Below are positions 23,184 through 31,326 of a DNA stretch of 64,000 nt, one piece after another (positions within the stretch are counted from its first letter, which is position 1; every line of letters begins with the position of its first letter). Location: assembly GCF_002090135.1 (NCBI RefSeq), contig NZ_BBRL01000006.1, positions 124,001-188,000 on the forward strand, read 5' to 3'. Both the position numbers and the translations under genes were made by a program. Under the pieces are notes generated by a model, which was not told where the DNA came from, made no database searches, and worked only from the letters and a program-made list of their open reading frames with translations. This DNA is from Demequina sp. NBRC 110055. GTDB lineage: Bacteria; Actinomycetota; Actinomycetes; Actinomycetales; Demequinaceae.

Positions 23184-23777
23184 CTAGCGTGGCACGTGGG
23201 TACGCCACAGCTCGTCGACCTGGGAGCGCAGGGCGTCGGCGGAACCCGAGCCGTCGAGGACGACGTCTGCGATGGCGGCCCGTTGCTCATCGCTCGCCTG
23301 GGAAGCGATGCGACCGCGAGCCTCGCTTTCCGTCATCCCGCGCGTGTGGATCAGTCGGTCGACACGCACGTCTTCCGGCGCCGCGACGGTGATGACGAGG
23401 TCGAAGTCGCCGCCGAGCGCGCTCTCCGCCAGCAGCGGGATGTCGTGAACGACCACCGCGACGCCGTCGAGCCTGGCCTGTCGATCGGCCGCCCGCCCCA
23501 TCGCGAACACGGACGGATGCACGATCGAGTTGAGCCGCTCGCGTGCCACCGGATCGTTGAACACGATGGCAGCCAGCGCTGGGCGGTCCAGCGCCCCGTC
23601 CTTCACGACGCGGTCACCAAAGGCCCTGACGATGTCCACCAGGCCCGCGGAACCGGGTTCGACCGCCCGACGGGCCAAGACGTCGTGATCGACGACCCGT
23701 GCCCCCAGTTCAGACAGGCGCGCGGAGGCAGTCGACTTGCCGGCGGCGATACCGCCCGTGAGGCCGATGCGAAGCAT
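23184..23777 (-). CDS. coaE: Dephospho-CoA kinase
   Basis: Last step of coenzyme A synthesis: phosphorylates the 3'-hydroxyl of dephospho-CoA. 197 residues, normal for the kinase alone; the GrpB-like C-terminal extension of some actinobacteria is absent. Walker A GLTGGIAAGKST (residues 5-16) and VVDHDVLARRAVEPG are clear. No Shine-Dalgarno is seen, but CAGACT lies 6 bases before the ATG. It sits between rpsA and uvrB in conserved order. Confidence 0.96.
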   Translation of the reverse strand: MLRIGLTGGIAAGKSTASARLSELGARVVDHDVLARRAVEPGSAGLVDIVRAFGDRVVKDGALDRPALAAIVFNDPVARERLNSIVHPSVFAMGRAADRQARLDGVAVVVHDIPLLAESALGGDFDLVITVAAPEDVRVDRLIHTRGMTESEARGRIASQASDEQRAAIADVVLDGSGSADALRSQVDELWRTHVPR

Positions 23778-23849
23778 GGGGCGAGTCTGTCAGGAACCGC
23801 CGCGTAGACGCCAACCCAGCCACGCCATCGGCCCTCCCCCGAGAAAGAC

Positions 23850-23883
23850 GAAGGCCCCCGACCGCGGACGGTCGGGGGCCTTC
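23850..23883 (-). terminator. Terminator of rpsA
   Basis: Perfect 15-bp stem (23850-23864 with 23869-23883) and 4-base loop, 11 bases past the rpsA stop. On the minus strand it is followed by CGTCTTTCTC, a short T-rich tail. Confidence 0.85.
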
Positions 23884-23893
23884 GGGGATCGGC

Positions 23894-25387
23894 TTAGTTG
23901 CCGGTCAGCTTCTCACGCAGAGCGGCGAGACGCTCGTCAGAGGCGAGCGTGCCCGCGTCCGACGACTCGTCGTGCGACGAGTACGACGCACCGGCGTCGC
24001 GCTTGCCACCGCGGCGGGGGGCACTGGCACCCGCGGCGGGCTCGGACGTCTCGGCCTCGGCGGCCTGCTCGTCCTGCTTCGCCACGAACTTCTTGTGCGC
24101 CTCCCAGCGCTCGTGCGCCTTGGCGTACTCGGCCTCCCAGGCCTCGCGAGCCTCGTCGTAGCCCTCGAGCCACTCCTGGGTCTCGGAGTCGAAGCCCTCG
24201 GGGTACTTGTAGTTACCCTGGTCGTCGTACTCGGCGGTCATGCCGTACAGCGCGGGGTCGAAGTCCTCGCCGGCCGGGTCGACACCCTCGTTGGCCTGCT
24301 TGATCGACAGCGAGATGCGGCGACGCTCGAGGTCGATGTCGATGATCTTGACGAAGACCTCTTCATCGGCCTGGACGACCTGCTCGGGCAGGTCGACGTG
24401 GCGCACGGCGAGCTCGGAGATGTGCACGAGGCCCTCGATGCCGTCGTAGACACGCACGAACGCGCCGAACGGGACGAGCTTGGTGACCTTGCCGGGCACG
24501 ATCTGGCCGATGGCGTGGGTGCGGGCGTAGACGGCCCACGGGTCCTCCTGCGTCGCCTTCAGCGACAGGGAGACACGCTCGCGGTCCATGTCGATGTCGA
24601 GAACCTCGACCTCGACCTCCTGGCCCACCGACACAACCTCGTTGGGGTGGTCGATGTGCTTCCACGACAGCTCCGACACGTGCACGAGGCCGTCGACGCC
24701 GCCGAGGTCAACAAACGCACCGAAGTTGACGATCGAGGACACGACACCCTTGCGGACCTGGCCGGGCTGCAGCGCGGTGAGGAACGACGAGCGCACCTCG
24801 GACTGGGTCTGCTCGAGGAAGGCACGGCGCGACAGGACCACGTTGTTGCGGTTCTTGTCGAGCTCGATGATCTTCGCCTCGATCTGCTGACCGATGTAGG
24901 GGGCGAGGTCGCGCACGCGGCGCATCTCGACGAGCGAGGCGGGAAGGAAGCCGCGCAGGCCGATGTCCACGATGAGGCCGCCCTTGACGACCTCGATCAC
25001 GGAGCCGGTCACCACGCCGTCCTCGTCCTTGATCTTCTCGATCGAGCCCCAGGCACGCTCGTACTGGGCACGCTTCTTCGAGAGGATCAGGCGACCCTCC
25101 TTGTCCTCCTTCTGGAGGACGAGCGCCTCGACGGTGTCGCCGACGTTGACAACCTCGTCGGGGTTGGCGTCGTGGCGGATCGACAGCTCACGCGAGGGAA
25201 TGACGCCCTCGGTCTTGTAGCCGATGTCGAGCAGGACCTCGTCACGGTCAACCTTGACGATGGTGCCCTCGACGAGGTCGCCGTCGTCAAAGTTCTTGAT
25301 GGTCGCGTCGACGGCTGCGAGGAAGTCCTCAGCGGAGCCGATGTCGTTGACGGCGATAGGGGTGGACTCGGGGGTGGATACGGACAT
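23894..25387 (-). CDS. rpsA: 30S ribosomal protein S1
   Basis: RNA-binding protein that helps load mRNA on the small subunit. 497 residues with four S1 repeats (about 37-105, 122-190, 208-276 and 293-362), the form usual in actinobacteria rather than the six of E. coli. The C-terminal 130 residues are charged and low in complexity, with an Ala/Glu-rich and Ser/Asp-rich tail. The start is ATG 25387; GGAG lies about 10 bases upstream. Flanked by coaE, as in related genomes. It has its own promoter and terminator. Confidence 0.97.
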   Translation of the reverse strand: MSVSTPESTPIAVNDIGSAEDFLAAVDATIKNFDDGDLVEGTIVKVDRDEVLLDIGYKTEGVIPSRELSIRHDANPDEVVNVGDTVEALVLQKEDKEGRLILSKKRAQYERAWGSIEKIKDEDGVVTGSVIEVVKGGLIVDIGLRGFLPASLVEMRRVRDLAPYIGQQIEAKIIELDKNRNNVVLSRRAFLEQTQSEVRSSFLTALQPGQVRKGVVSSIVNFGAFVDLGGVDGLVHVSELSWKHIDHPNEVVSVGQEVEVEVLDIDMDRERVSLSLKATQEDPWAVYARTHAIGQIVPGKVTKLVPFGAFVRVYDGIEGLVHISELAVRHVDLPEQVVQADEEVFVKIIDIDLERRRISLSIKQANEGVDPAGEDFDPALYGMTAEYDDQGNYKYPEGFDSETQEWLEGYDEAREAWEAEYAKAHERWEAHKKFVAKQDEQAAEAETSEPAAGASAPRRGGKRDAGASYSSHDESSDAGTLASDERLAALREKLTGN

Positions 25388-25469
25388 TAAGGAGTGACTC
25401 CGATGGACAATGGATGAGTAGTGGAATTGTTGCTGGCGTCACGCGCGCAGGCGCACGACGCCAACGGAC

Positions 25470-25499
25470 ATCCTATCCCCAACTGCCGCCTCAGCACAA
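25470..25499 (-). promoter_or_regulatory. Predicted promoter of rpsA
   Basis: -35 TTGTGC (25494-25499) and -10 TAGGAT (25470-25475), 18 bases apart, minus strand. This is the clearest two-box promoter in the window. It predicts a 5' leader of about 75 bases. The rest of the 25388-25537 gap shows nothing else. Confidence 0.6.
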
Positions 25500-25537
25500 A
25501 GTGTGCGGCTTGCGGTCGCGGAAACGCACACCCACCG

Positions 25538-25936
25538 TTAGTTGAGGTCCTCGCGAATGCTCTGAATAATGTCGGTAGTCGACACCTCTGCGGTGCGCGG
25601 AAGGTAGACCACCTCGCACAGGTCGCCCCAGTGGTCAAACTTGCCGGCCCAGTCGTCTCCCATGACCAGGACATCGGCCGCGTGATCGGTGATGTACTGC
25701 CCCTTGAGTTCGAGCGACTGCTCCACGAAGACCTCATCGACGCACGCGAGCGACTTCACAATCGCGACGCGGTGCTCCTCGCGGTACACGGGGAAGCGAC
25801 CCTTCTTCGAGAAGTTCAACGCGTCGGAGGACACTCCCACGGTCAGGTGATCACCCATCTCAGCGGCGCGCACGAGCATGTTGACGTGGCCAATGTGAAA
25901 GACATCGAAGGTGCCGAAGGTGATCACGCGGGTCAT
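25538..25936 (-). CDS. tagD: Glycerol-3-phosphate cytidylyltransferase-like (TagD family)
   Basis: Nucleotidyltransferase expected to make CDP-glycerol from CTP and glycerol 3-phosphate for teichoic-acid-type polymers. 132 residues, the size of TagD. The HxGH motif is in TFGTFDVFHIGH (residues 6-17), and MGDDWAGKFD, VVYLPRTAEVSTTDII matches the C-terminal TagD block. The start is ATG 25936; TAGCCT lies 8 bases upstream, so it is nearly leaderless. No other teichoic acid gene is next to it, so the polymer it serves is unknown. It lies between pfkA and rpsA, both on the same strand. Confidence 0.85.
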   Translation of the reverse strand: MTRVITFGTFDVFHIGHVNMLVRAAEMGDHLTVGVSSDALNFSKKGRFPVYREEHRVAIVKSLACVDEVFVEQSLELKGQYITDHAADVLVMGDDWAGKFDHWGDLCEVVYLPRTAEVSTTDIIQSIREDLN

Positions 25937-26003
25937 GGCGAACAAGGCTACCGGAGAACGTGACACCCAACCGAAGCGTGGCGAGGCGTGACCCACCCCC
26001 GGA

Positions 26004-27026
26004 TTAGAGCCCCCAGGCGGCCTGAAGGAGCTCGTCAGGGACGTACTTGGTCTTGCCAGCCATGACCTCAAACGGCAGCATCTCGACGCTCTCGCCGCGC
26101 AGCGCGGTGAAGGTGCCGTAGTTGCCGGCGACGGCCGCGTCGATCGCGGCGATGCCGAAGCGAGTGGCGAGCAGGCGATCGGCGGCGGTGGGGACGCCGC
26201 CACGCTGGACGTAGCCAAGCGTCGTCAGACGCGCCTCGAAACCTGTGAGTCGCTCGATCGCACGAGTGACCTGCGAGCCGATCTGGCCCGCGATGGGGTT
26301 GCCCTTGGCGTCGAGCGTGTCGTCCGCCTCCCACGCCGAGCCCTCGGCGGGTACGGCACCTTCGGCGACGGCGACGATGGAGAAGTTCTTGTAGCGGTGA
26401 CGGTGACGCAACTTCTTCGCGATCACCTCGATATCGAAGGGCGATTCAGGAGCGAGGATGATGTCGGCGCCGCCCGCGATGCCGGCGGTGACGGAGATCC
26501 ACCCGCAGTGGCGGCCCATGAGCTCGACGACCATCACGCGGTTGTGCGACTCCGCGGTGGAGTGCAGGCGGTCAATCGCCTCGGTCGCGATGGTGACGGC
26601 CGTGTCGAAGCCGATCGAGGAGTCGGTGCCCACGACGTCGTTATCAATGGTCTTGGGGATGCCGATGACCGGCACTCCGGCCTTCGCCTGCACCTTGGAC
26701 GCGGCGCGCAGCGTGCCGTCGCCGCCGATGCAGATCAGCGCATCGATCTTCTCGTCCTCGACGGTCTGAGCAACGGCCTCGAGCCCGCCCTCGACCTTGT
26801 GAGGGTGGCACCGGGCCGTGCCCAGCATCGTGCCGCCGTGAACGAGAATGCCGCTCACGTCGTCCCTGGTCAGTGGCACGGCGTCGCCGTCGATGACGCC
26901 CTGCCACCCGTTGTGGAAGCCCACAATCGAGCAACCGTGCTCGGACGTGCCGCGCTTGACGACGGCACGAATGGCAGCGTTCAGGCCGGGGCAGTCTCCC
27001 CCGCCCGTCAGGATTCCGATCCTCAT
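26004..27026 (-). CDS. pfkA: 6-phosphofructokinase
   Basis: Phosphorylates fructose 6-phosphate in glycolysis. 340 residues, group A/III PFK. Visible motifs: LTGGGDCPGLNA (7-18), GGDGTLRAA (101-109), GIPKTIDNDVVGTD (122-135) and MGRHCGW. Gly104 is the residue typical of ATP-dependent enzymes, while Lys125 in PKTIDND is shared with pyrophosphate-dependent ones; this combination is known from ATP-using actinobacterial PFKs, so I favour ATP. The start is ATG 27026 with TAGGGT 6 bases upstream (leaderless); a GTG two codons upstream is in frame. It starts 13 bases after the polA stop. Confidence 0.95.
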   Translation of the reverse strand: MRIGILTGGGDCPGLNAAIRAVVKRGTSEHGCSIVGFHNGWQGVIDGDAVPLTRDDVSGILVHGGTMLGTARCHPHKVEGGLEAVAQTVEDEKIDALICIGGDGTLRAASKVQAKAGVPVIGIPKTIDNDVVGTDSSIGFDTAVTIATEAIDRLHSTAESHNRVMVVELMGRHCGWISVTAGIAGGADIILAPESPFDIEVIAKKLRHRHRYKNFSIVAVAEGAVPAEGSAWEADDTLDAKGNPIAGQIGSQVTRAIERLTGFEARLTTLGYVQRGGVPTAADRLLATRFGIAAIDAAVAGNYGTFTALRGESVEMLPFEVMAGKTKYVPDELLQAAWGL

Positions 27027-27032
27027 GCCCAC

Positions 27033-27038
27033 ACCCTA
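27033..27038 (-). promoter_or_regulatory. Predicted -10 element of pfkA
   Basis: TAGGGT on the minus strand, 6 bases before ATG 27026, in the 13-base gap after polA. Confidence 0.4.
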
Positions 27039-27039
27039 T

Positions 27040-29697
27040 CTAGTGGCCTGCGGTGCGCCAGTTCGACCCACGTCCTACATTCACGTCCAAAGGAACTGAT
27101 AGATCGGCCGCGCCGTGCATCTGTTCCACAAGAATCTGCTCGATCGCGTCCTCCTCGCCGGGCGCTACCTCGATCACCAACTCGTCGTGCACCTGGAGAA
27201 GTTGGCGGGACTTCAGCCCACCGGCGGCGAGCGCCTCATCGACACCCAGCATCGCCTTCTTGATGATGTCCGCCGCGGAGCCCTGGATCGGGGCATTGAG
27301 CGCGACACGCTCGGCAATGTCGCGACGCTGGCGGTTGGTGGATGTGAGGTCCGGGATGTAGCGCCTGCGCCCCATGATGGTCTCGGTGTACCCCACCTGA
27401 CGGGCCTGCTCGACGACGGAGTGAAGATAGTCGCGTACCCCGCCGAAACGCGCAAAATAGTCGTCCATCAGCTTCTGCGCCTCACCGACTGGCAACGAGA
27501 GTTGGCGCGCCAGCCCGAAGGACGACAATCCATACGCGAGGCCGTAGCTCATGGCCTTCACCTTCGAGCGCATCTCCGACGAAACGTCAGCAGGCTCCAC
27601 GCCGAAGACGCGGGCTCCCACGAACCGGTGGAGGTCCTCACCCGCCCTGAAGGCTTCGATGAGCCCCTCGTCGCCCGACAGGTGGGCCATGATGCGCATC
27701 TCGATCTGGCTGTAATCCGCCGTCAGCAGGGTCGCGTACCCGTCGCCCACCACGAACGCCTCGCGGATGCGGTGGCCCTCCTCCGTGCGGATCGGGATGT
27801 TCTGCAGGTTGGGATCCTTCGAGCTGAGCCGCCCGGTGGACGCCACCACCTGGGAGAACGTGGTGTGGATGCGGCCATCGGCGCGCACCGCCTGCGCAAG
27901 CGTCTCGATAATCTGGCCCAGCTTCGACGCGTCGCGGTGCGCTAGCAGCGCCTCCAGGAAGGGATGCGGGTTCTTCGCCTGAAGATCCGCAAGAGACGAC
28001 GCGTCGGTCGAGTAGCCGGTCTTGATCTTCTTCGTCTTGGGCATCCCGAGGCGCTCGAACAGCACCTCCTGAAGCTGCTTGGGGCTTCCCAGGTTGACCT
28101 GATCGCCGCCGATGGACGCGTAGGCGGCCTGGGCGGCGGCATCGGCCCTCTGCGCGGCGGCGTCACGGCGCTGGCCCATCGCCTCGCCGTCGACAGCCAT
28201 ACCCGCATGTTCCATGTGCGCGAGGACCGTGACGAGAGGAATTTCGAGGTCACGGTACAGGTCGGCCATGCCACGCCTGTCGACCTCCGCGTGAAGTTCG
28301 GCGGCCAGCGCGAGCACGTGCGCGGCCGACTGACCGGCAGCCTGCGCGGCCGAGGACCCGAGCCCGAGGTCCAACTCCCCCGTCGCGCCGCCGCCGGTCA
28401 GAGCAATCCCGAGGTAGCGCTGCAGCACCGACTCGAGATCGAAGCCGCGCTGGTCGGCGTTGACGAGGAACGCCGCGATCTGCGTGTCGCCGGCGATGCC
28501 CGCCAGCGTCATGGATCGCGCCTGGAGTGCGTGCCACGCGTACTTGGCCGCGTGCGCGACGACGGCCACGTCGGGGTTCTCGAGCCACGCGGCCAGCGCG
28601 CGCTCGTCGTCGCCCGATAGGTCGCTGAGGTCGATCCCCCAGGCCCGGTCTCCCTGGGCCACTCCGAGCGCCCACGCGTCGGCATCGGGCCCGATGCGCC
28701 CGTCGACGTGGATGACGACCTCACCCGTGAGGGCGGTCACCTGGGCGAGGGCGCCGTCGGTCGTCACCTCAACCTCAGCGGGCTCCTCGGGGGCGGTCTC
28801 GGTGGAGTCGCCCACGACGAGCGGCATCAACCGCTCGCGCAGCGTGCGGAACTGCAGCGCATCGCACACCTGGTGGACGGCCGCAGCATCGGCGCCTTCA
28901 TACTCAAGCGAGTCGAGCGCGACCTCAACCTCGAGATCGTCGAGCAGGCGGTTGAGGCGTCGGTTGGTGCGGACCTGATCGAGGTGGTCGCGCAGGCTCT
29001 GCCCAGCCTTGCCGGGAACATCGTCGGCCTTGTCGAGGATGCCCTCGAGCCCTCCATACGCGTTGATCCACTTCGCCGCGGTCTTGGGCCCCACGCCGGG
29101 CACGCCCGGGAGGTTGTCGCTCGTCTCTCCCACGAGGGCTGCCAACTCGGGGTACTGGTGAGGCGCGACGCCGTATTTCTCTGCCACGGCATCGGGCGTG
29201 AAGAATACGAGGTCCGATACGCCCTTGCGCGGGTACAGGAGTGTGACGTCGTCGGTCACTAATTGGATGGTGTCGCGGTCACCCGAGACAACCAACACGC
29301 GCATGCCGGCCTCGCGGCCCTGCCGCGCGTATGTCGCGAGGAGGTCGTCGGCCTCGTAGCGTTCCTTGTCGACCGCGGTAATGCGCAGCGCGTCGAGCAT
29401 CTCTCGGATCAGCGGCACCTGCGGCTCGAATTCGGGGGGCGTGGCGTCGCGGGTGCCCTTGTAGGACGGCAGCTTCTCGGTACGGAAGGTGCCCCCGGGA
29501 AGGTCGAAGGCCACGGCCACGTGGGTGGGTCGATGCTCCTTCATGAGCGTCGCGAGCATGGTCGTGAAGCCGTACACCGCGTTCGTCGGGACACCGGTCT
29601 CGGTCGCGAAATTTTCGACGGGCAGGCCGAAAAATGCCCGGAATGCCATAGAAAGGCCGTCAATCAGCAGCAGCGTTGGTCGTGTTTCATCGCTCAC
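27040..29697 (-). CDS. polA: DNA polymerase I
   Basis: Repair and Okazaki-fragment polymerase. 885 residues: 5'-3' exonuclease (about 1-300, with VAFDLPGGTFRTEKLPSYKGTR, ALVGETSDNLPGVPGVGPKTA), a degenerate 3'-5' exonuclease-like domain (about 310-490) and the polymerase. Polymerase motif A is TADYSQIEMR, motif B RSKVKAMSYGLAYG, motif C LQVHDELVIEV. The proofreading acidic residues are missing: no Asp-X-Glu is seen in motif I (VVIHVDGRIG), and motif II has KYAW instead of KYD. The start is GTG 29697; TAGGTT lies 6 bases upstream. Confidence 0.98.
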   Translation of the reverse strand: MSDETRPTLLLIDGLSMAFRAFFGLPVENFATETGVPTNAVYGFTTMLATLMKEHRPTHVAVAFDLPGGTFRTEKLPSYKGTRDATPPEFEPQVPLIREMLDALRITAVDKERYEADDLLATYARQGREAGMRVLVVSGDRDTIQLVTDDVTLLYPRKGVSDLVFFTPDAVAEKYGVAPHQYPELAALVGETSDNLPGVPGVGPKTAAKWINAYGGLEGILDKADDVPGKAGQSLRDHLDQVRTNRRLNRLLDDLEVEVALDSLEYEGADAAAVHQVCDALQFRTLRERLMPLVVGDSTETAPEEPAEVEVTTDGALAQVTALTGEVVIHVDGRIGPDADAWALGVAQGDRAWGIDLSDLSGDDERALAAWLENPDVAVVAHAAKYAWHALQARSMTLAGIAGDTQIAAFLVNADQRGFDLESVLQRYLGIALTGGGATGELDLGLGSSAAQAAGQSAAHVLALAAELHAEVDRRGMADLYRDLEIPLVTVLAHMEHAGMAVDGEAMGQRRDAAAQRADAAAQAAYASIGGDQVNLGSPKQLQEVLFERLGMPKTKKIKTGYSTDASSLADLQAKNPHPFLEALLAHRDASKLGQIIETLAQAVRADGRIHTTFSQVVASTGRLSSKDPNLQNIPIRTEEGHRIREAFVVGDGYATLLTADYSQIEMRIMAHLSGDEGLIEAFRAGEDLHRFVGARVFGVEPADVSSEMRSKVKAMSYGLAYGLSSFGLARQLSLPVGEAQKLMDDYFARFGGVRDYLHSVVEQARQVGYTETIMGRRRYIPDLTSTNRQRRDIAERVALNAPIQGSAADIIKKAMLGVDEALAAGGLKSRQLLQVHDELVIEVAPGEEDAIEQILVEQMHGAADLSVPLDVNVGRGSNWRTAGH

Positions 29698-29715
29698 TAT
29701 GCAAACCTATACGCC
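29698..29715. promoter_or_regulatory. 18-base divergent start region of polA and the thioesterase gene
   Basis: Only 18 bases separate the two start codons. For polA the minus strand reads TAGGTT (29709 to 29704) 6 bases before GTG. For the plus-strand gene, AAACCT (29703-29708) lies 7 bases before ATG. The two -10 boxes therefore occupy nearly the same bases on opposite strands. No room exists for any leader or Shine-Dalgarno. Confidence 0.45.
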
Positions 29716-30129
29716 ATGACCGACAACGACGCGGCCAGCGATCGGCAGTTCGCCGACGACACGCTCATTTCCCGGATGGGCATGTCCATCGTGTCCGCCA
29801 CCGCCGAACGCGTCGAGGGGACGATGCCCGTCGAGGGCAACCGCCAACCGTATGGGCTGCTGCATGGAGGCGCGTCCGCCGCGCTCGCCGAGACGCTCGG
29901 CTCCATCGCCGCCATGCATCACGCGGGCCCCGACCACATCGCCGTCGGTATCGAGCTCAGCATCTCCCACCACCGCTCCGCAAAGACGGGACTGGTGACG
30001 GGTGTTGCAGAGGCGGTCCACCTGGGCCGCACCGTGGCGACGTACGCCGTGCGCATCGAGGACGAAACGGGACGGCTCTTGGCCACCTCCCGCCTCACAT
30101 GCGCCATTCGAAGCAGACCCGCCACATAG
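29716..30129 (+). CDS. Hotdog-fold acyl-CoA thioesterase (PaaI type)
   Basis: A 137-residue PaaI/DHNA-CoA-type thioesterase: the catalytic loop is PYGLLHGGASAALAETLGSIAA (Gly-Gly-Ala turn, Glu in the following helix), and GIELSISHHRSAKTG is the conserved second strand region. Candidate substrates include 1,4-dihydroxy-2-naphthoyl-CoA in menaquinone synthesis, but the sequence alone does not decide. The start is ATG 29716. It lies upstream of the liv importer on the same strand, with a 51-base gap. Confidence 0.85.
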   Translation: MTDNDAASDRQFADDTLISRMGMSIVSATAERVEGTMPVEGNRQPYGLLHGGASAALAETLGSIAAMHHAGPDHIAVGIELSISHHRSAKTGLVTGVAEAVHLGRTVATYAVRIEDETGRLLATSRLTCAIRSRPAT

Positions 30130-30180
30130 GCGAAACATTCGGGGCGTACGTTGAGCCGCAATCCAACCTGGAGGGGACCC

Positions 30181-31323
30181 TTGACGAACAGAGTCGATCG
30201 ACGCGTGCTTCTACGCGCGCTCGTCGTCCTCGTCGTGGCCGCCGCCGCCTTTGTTGTGCTGACTGCGATGGGCTCACCCGCCCTCGCCGCCGGCACGGAC
30301 ACCGCCGTCACACACGCCGTGGCGGGTTCGGGTGAGGCAGCAGCGCATGCGACGCAGGCCGGCACCATCATCCACGCCGAGGCCGCAGCGCCCGCAGAAC
30401 CAGGAGACAACCGTGTCGTGCAACAGCTCGTCAACGGACTCGTCTTCGGCCTCCTGCTCGCGCTAGCTTCCGTGGGGCTATCGCTGATCTACGGCACCAC
30501 GGGCCTGAGCAATTTTGCCCACGGCGAGCAGGTCTCGCTCGGCGCGCTGCTGTGCTTCTTCTTCACCACGCCTCAGCCCGTGTCGCTACCCCTGCTGCCG
30601 TTCGAGTTCACCATCGGGCTACCGCTCTTCCCCGCGGCCATCGCGGCGATCGCGGTCGCCGCCGGTACCGGGTGGCTACAGGACAAGTTCCTGTGGTCGC
30701 CGCTGCGCCGCCGGCGAGTGTCGATCGTCCAGCAGATGATCGTCTCGATCGGTCTGTCACTCGCGATGCTGAACTTCATCCAGTGGTGGTTCGGCGCGGA
30801 ACGCCAGCGCCTCACGACCTCGATCGATGAGCGCATCGACATGGGGCTCTTCTCGATCGGCATCAGCACCCTGTGGTCCGTCGCGATCTCCCTGGTGTGC
30901 CTGGGAGGCGTCGCCTACTTCCTCATGCGCACCCGTACCGGCCGTGCGACCCGCGCGGTGTCGGACAACCCGGCACTCGCATCGGCCTCCGGTATTCGTG
31001 TCGACAAGGTCGTCCGCCTCGTGTGGATGATGGCGACCGGACTCGCGGCCGTCGGCGGTATTTTGCTGGCGTTGTACGACAACGCCGCGGCCTTCGATGT
31101 CGGCGCCCGCCTCCTGCTGCTGATGTTCGCGGCCGTCACGCTGGGCGGACTCGGCCACCCCTTCGGCGCATTGGTCGGATCCCTGGTCATCGGTGTCGCC
31201 GTGGAAATGTCGACGCTCTGGGTCGGCACCGACCTCAAGTATGCGGTCGCCCTCGGCATCCTCATTCTGGTGCTGCTGGTTCGCCCGCAAGGCATCCTCG
31301 GTCGAGCGGAAAGGGTCGGTTAA
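30181..31323 (+). CDS. livH: Branched-chain amino acid ABC transporter permease, LivH type
   Basis: Membrane subunit of a HAAT-type importer. 380 residues starting at TTG 30181, chosen because GGAGGGG (30170-30176) lies 4 bases upstream. The core, from about residue 78, has NGLVFGLLLALASVGLSLIYGTTGLSNFAHGE and the C-terminal LLMFAAVTLGGLGHPFGALVG loop typical of LivH. Odd: before the core there is an added hydrophobic helix (about 10-30) ending in SPALAA, a possible signal peptidase site, then an Ala-rich linker with His45, His56 and His65. Four genes follow in one unit with livM, livG and livF. Confidence 0.92.
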   Translation: MTNRVDRRVLLRALVVLVVAAAAFVVLTAMGSPALAAGTDTAVTHAVAGSGEAAAHATQAGTIIHAEAAAPAEPGDNRVVQQLVNGLVFGLLLALASVGLSLIYGTTGLSNFAHGEQVSLGALLCFFFTTPQPVSLPLLPFEFTIGLPLFPAAIAAIAVAAGTGWLQDKFLWSPLRRRRVSIVQQMIVSIGLSLAMLNFIQWWFGAERQRLTTSIDERIDMGLFSIGISTLWSVAISLVCLGGVAYFLMRTRTGRATRAVSDNPALASASGIRVDKVVRLVWMMATGLAAVGGILLALYDNAAAFDVGARLLLLMFAAVTLGGLGHPFGALVGSLVIGVAVEMSTLWVGTDLKYAVALGILILVLLVRPQGILGRAERVG

Positions 31324-31326
31324 GTC

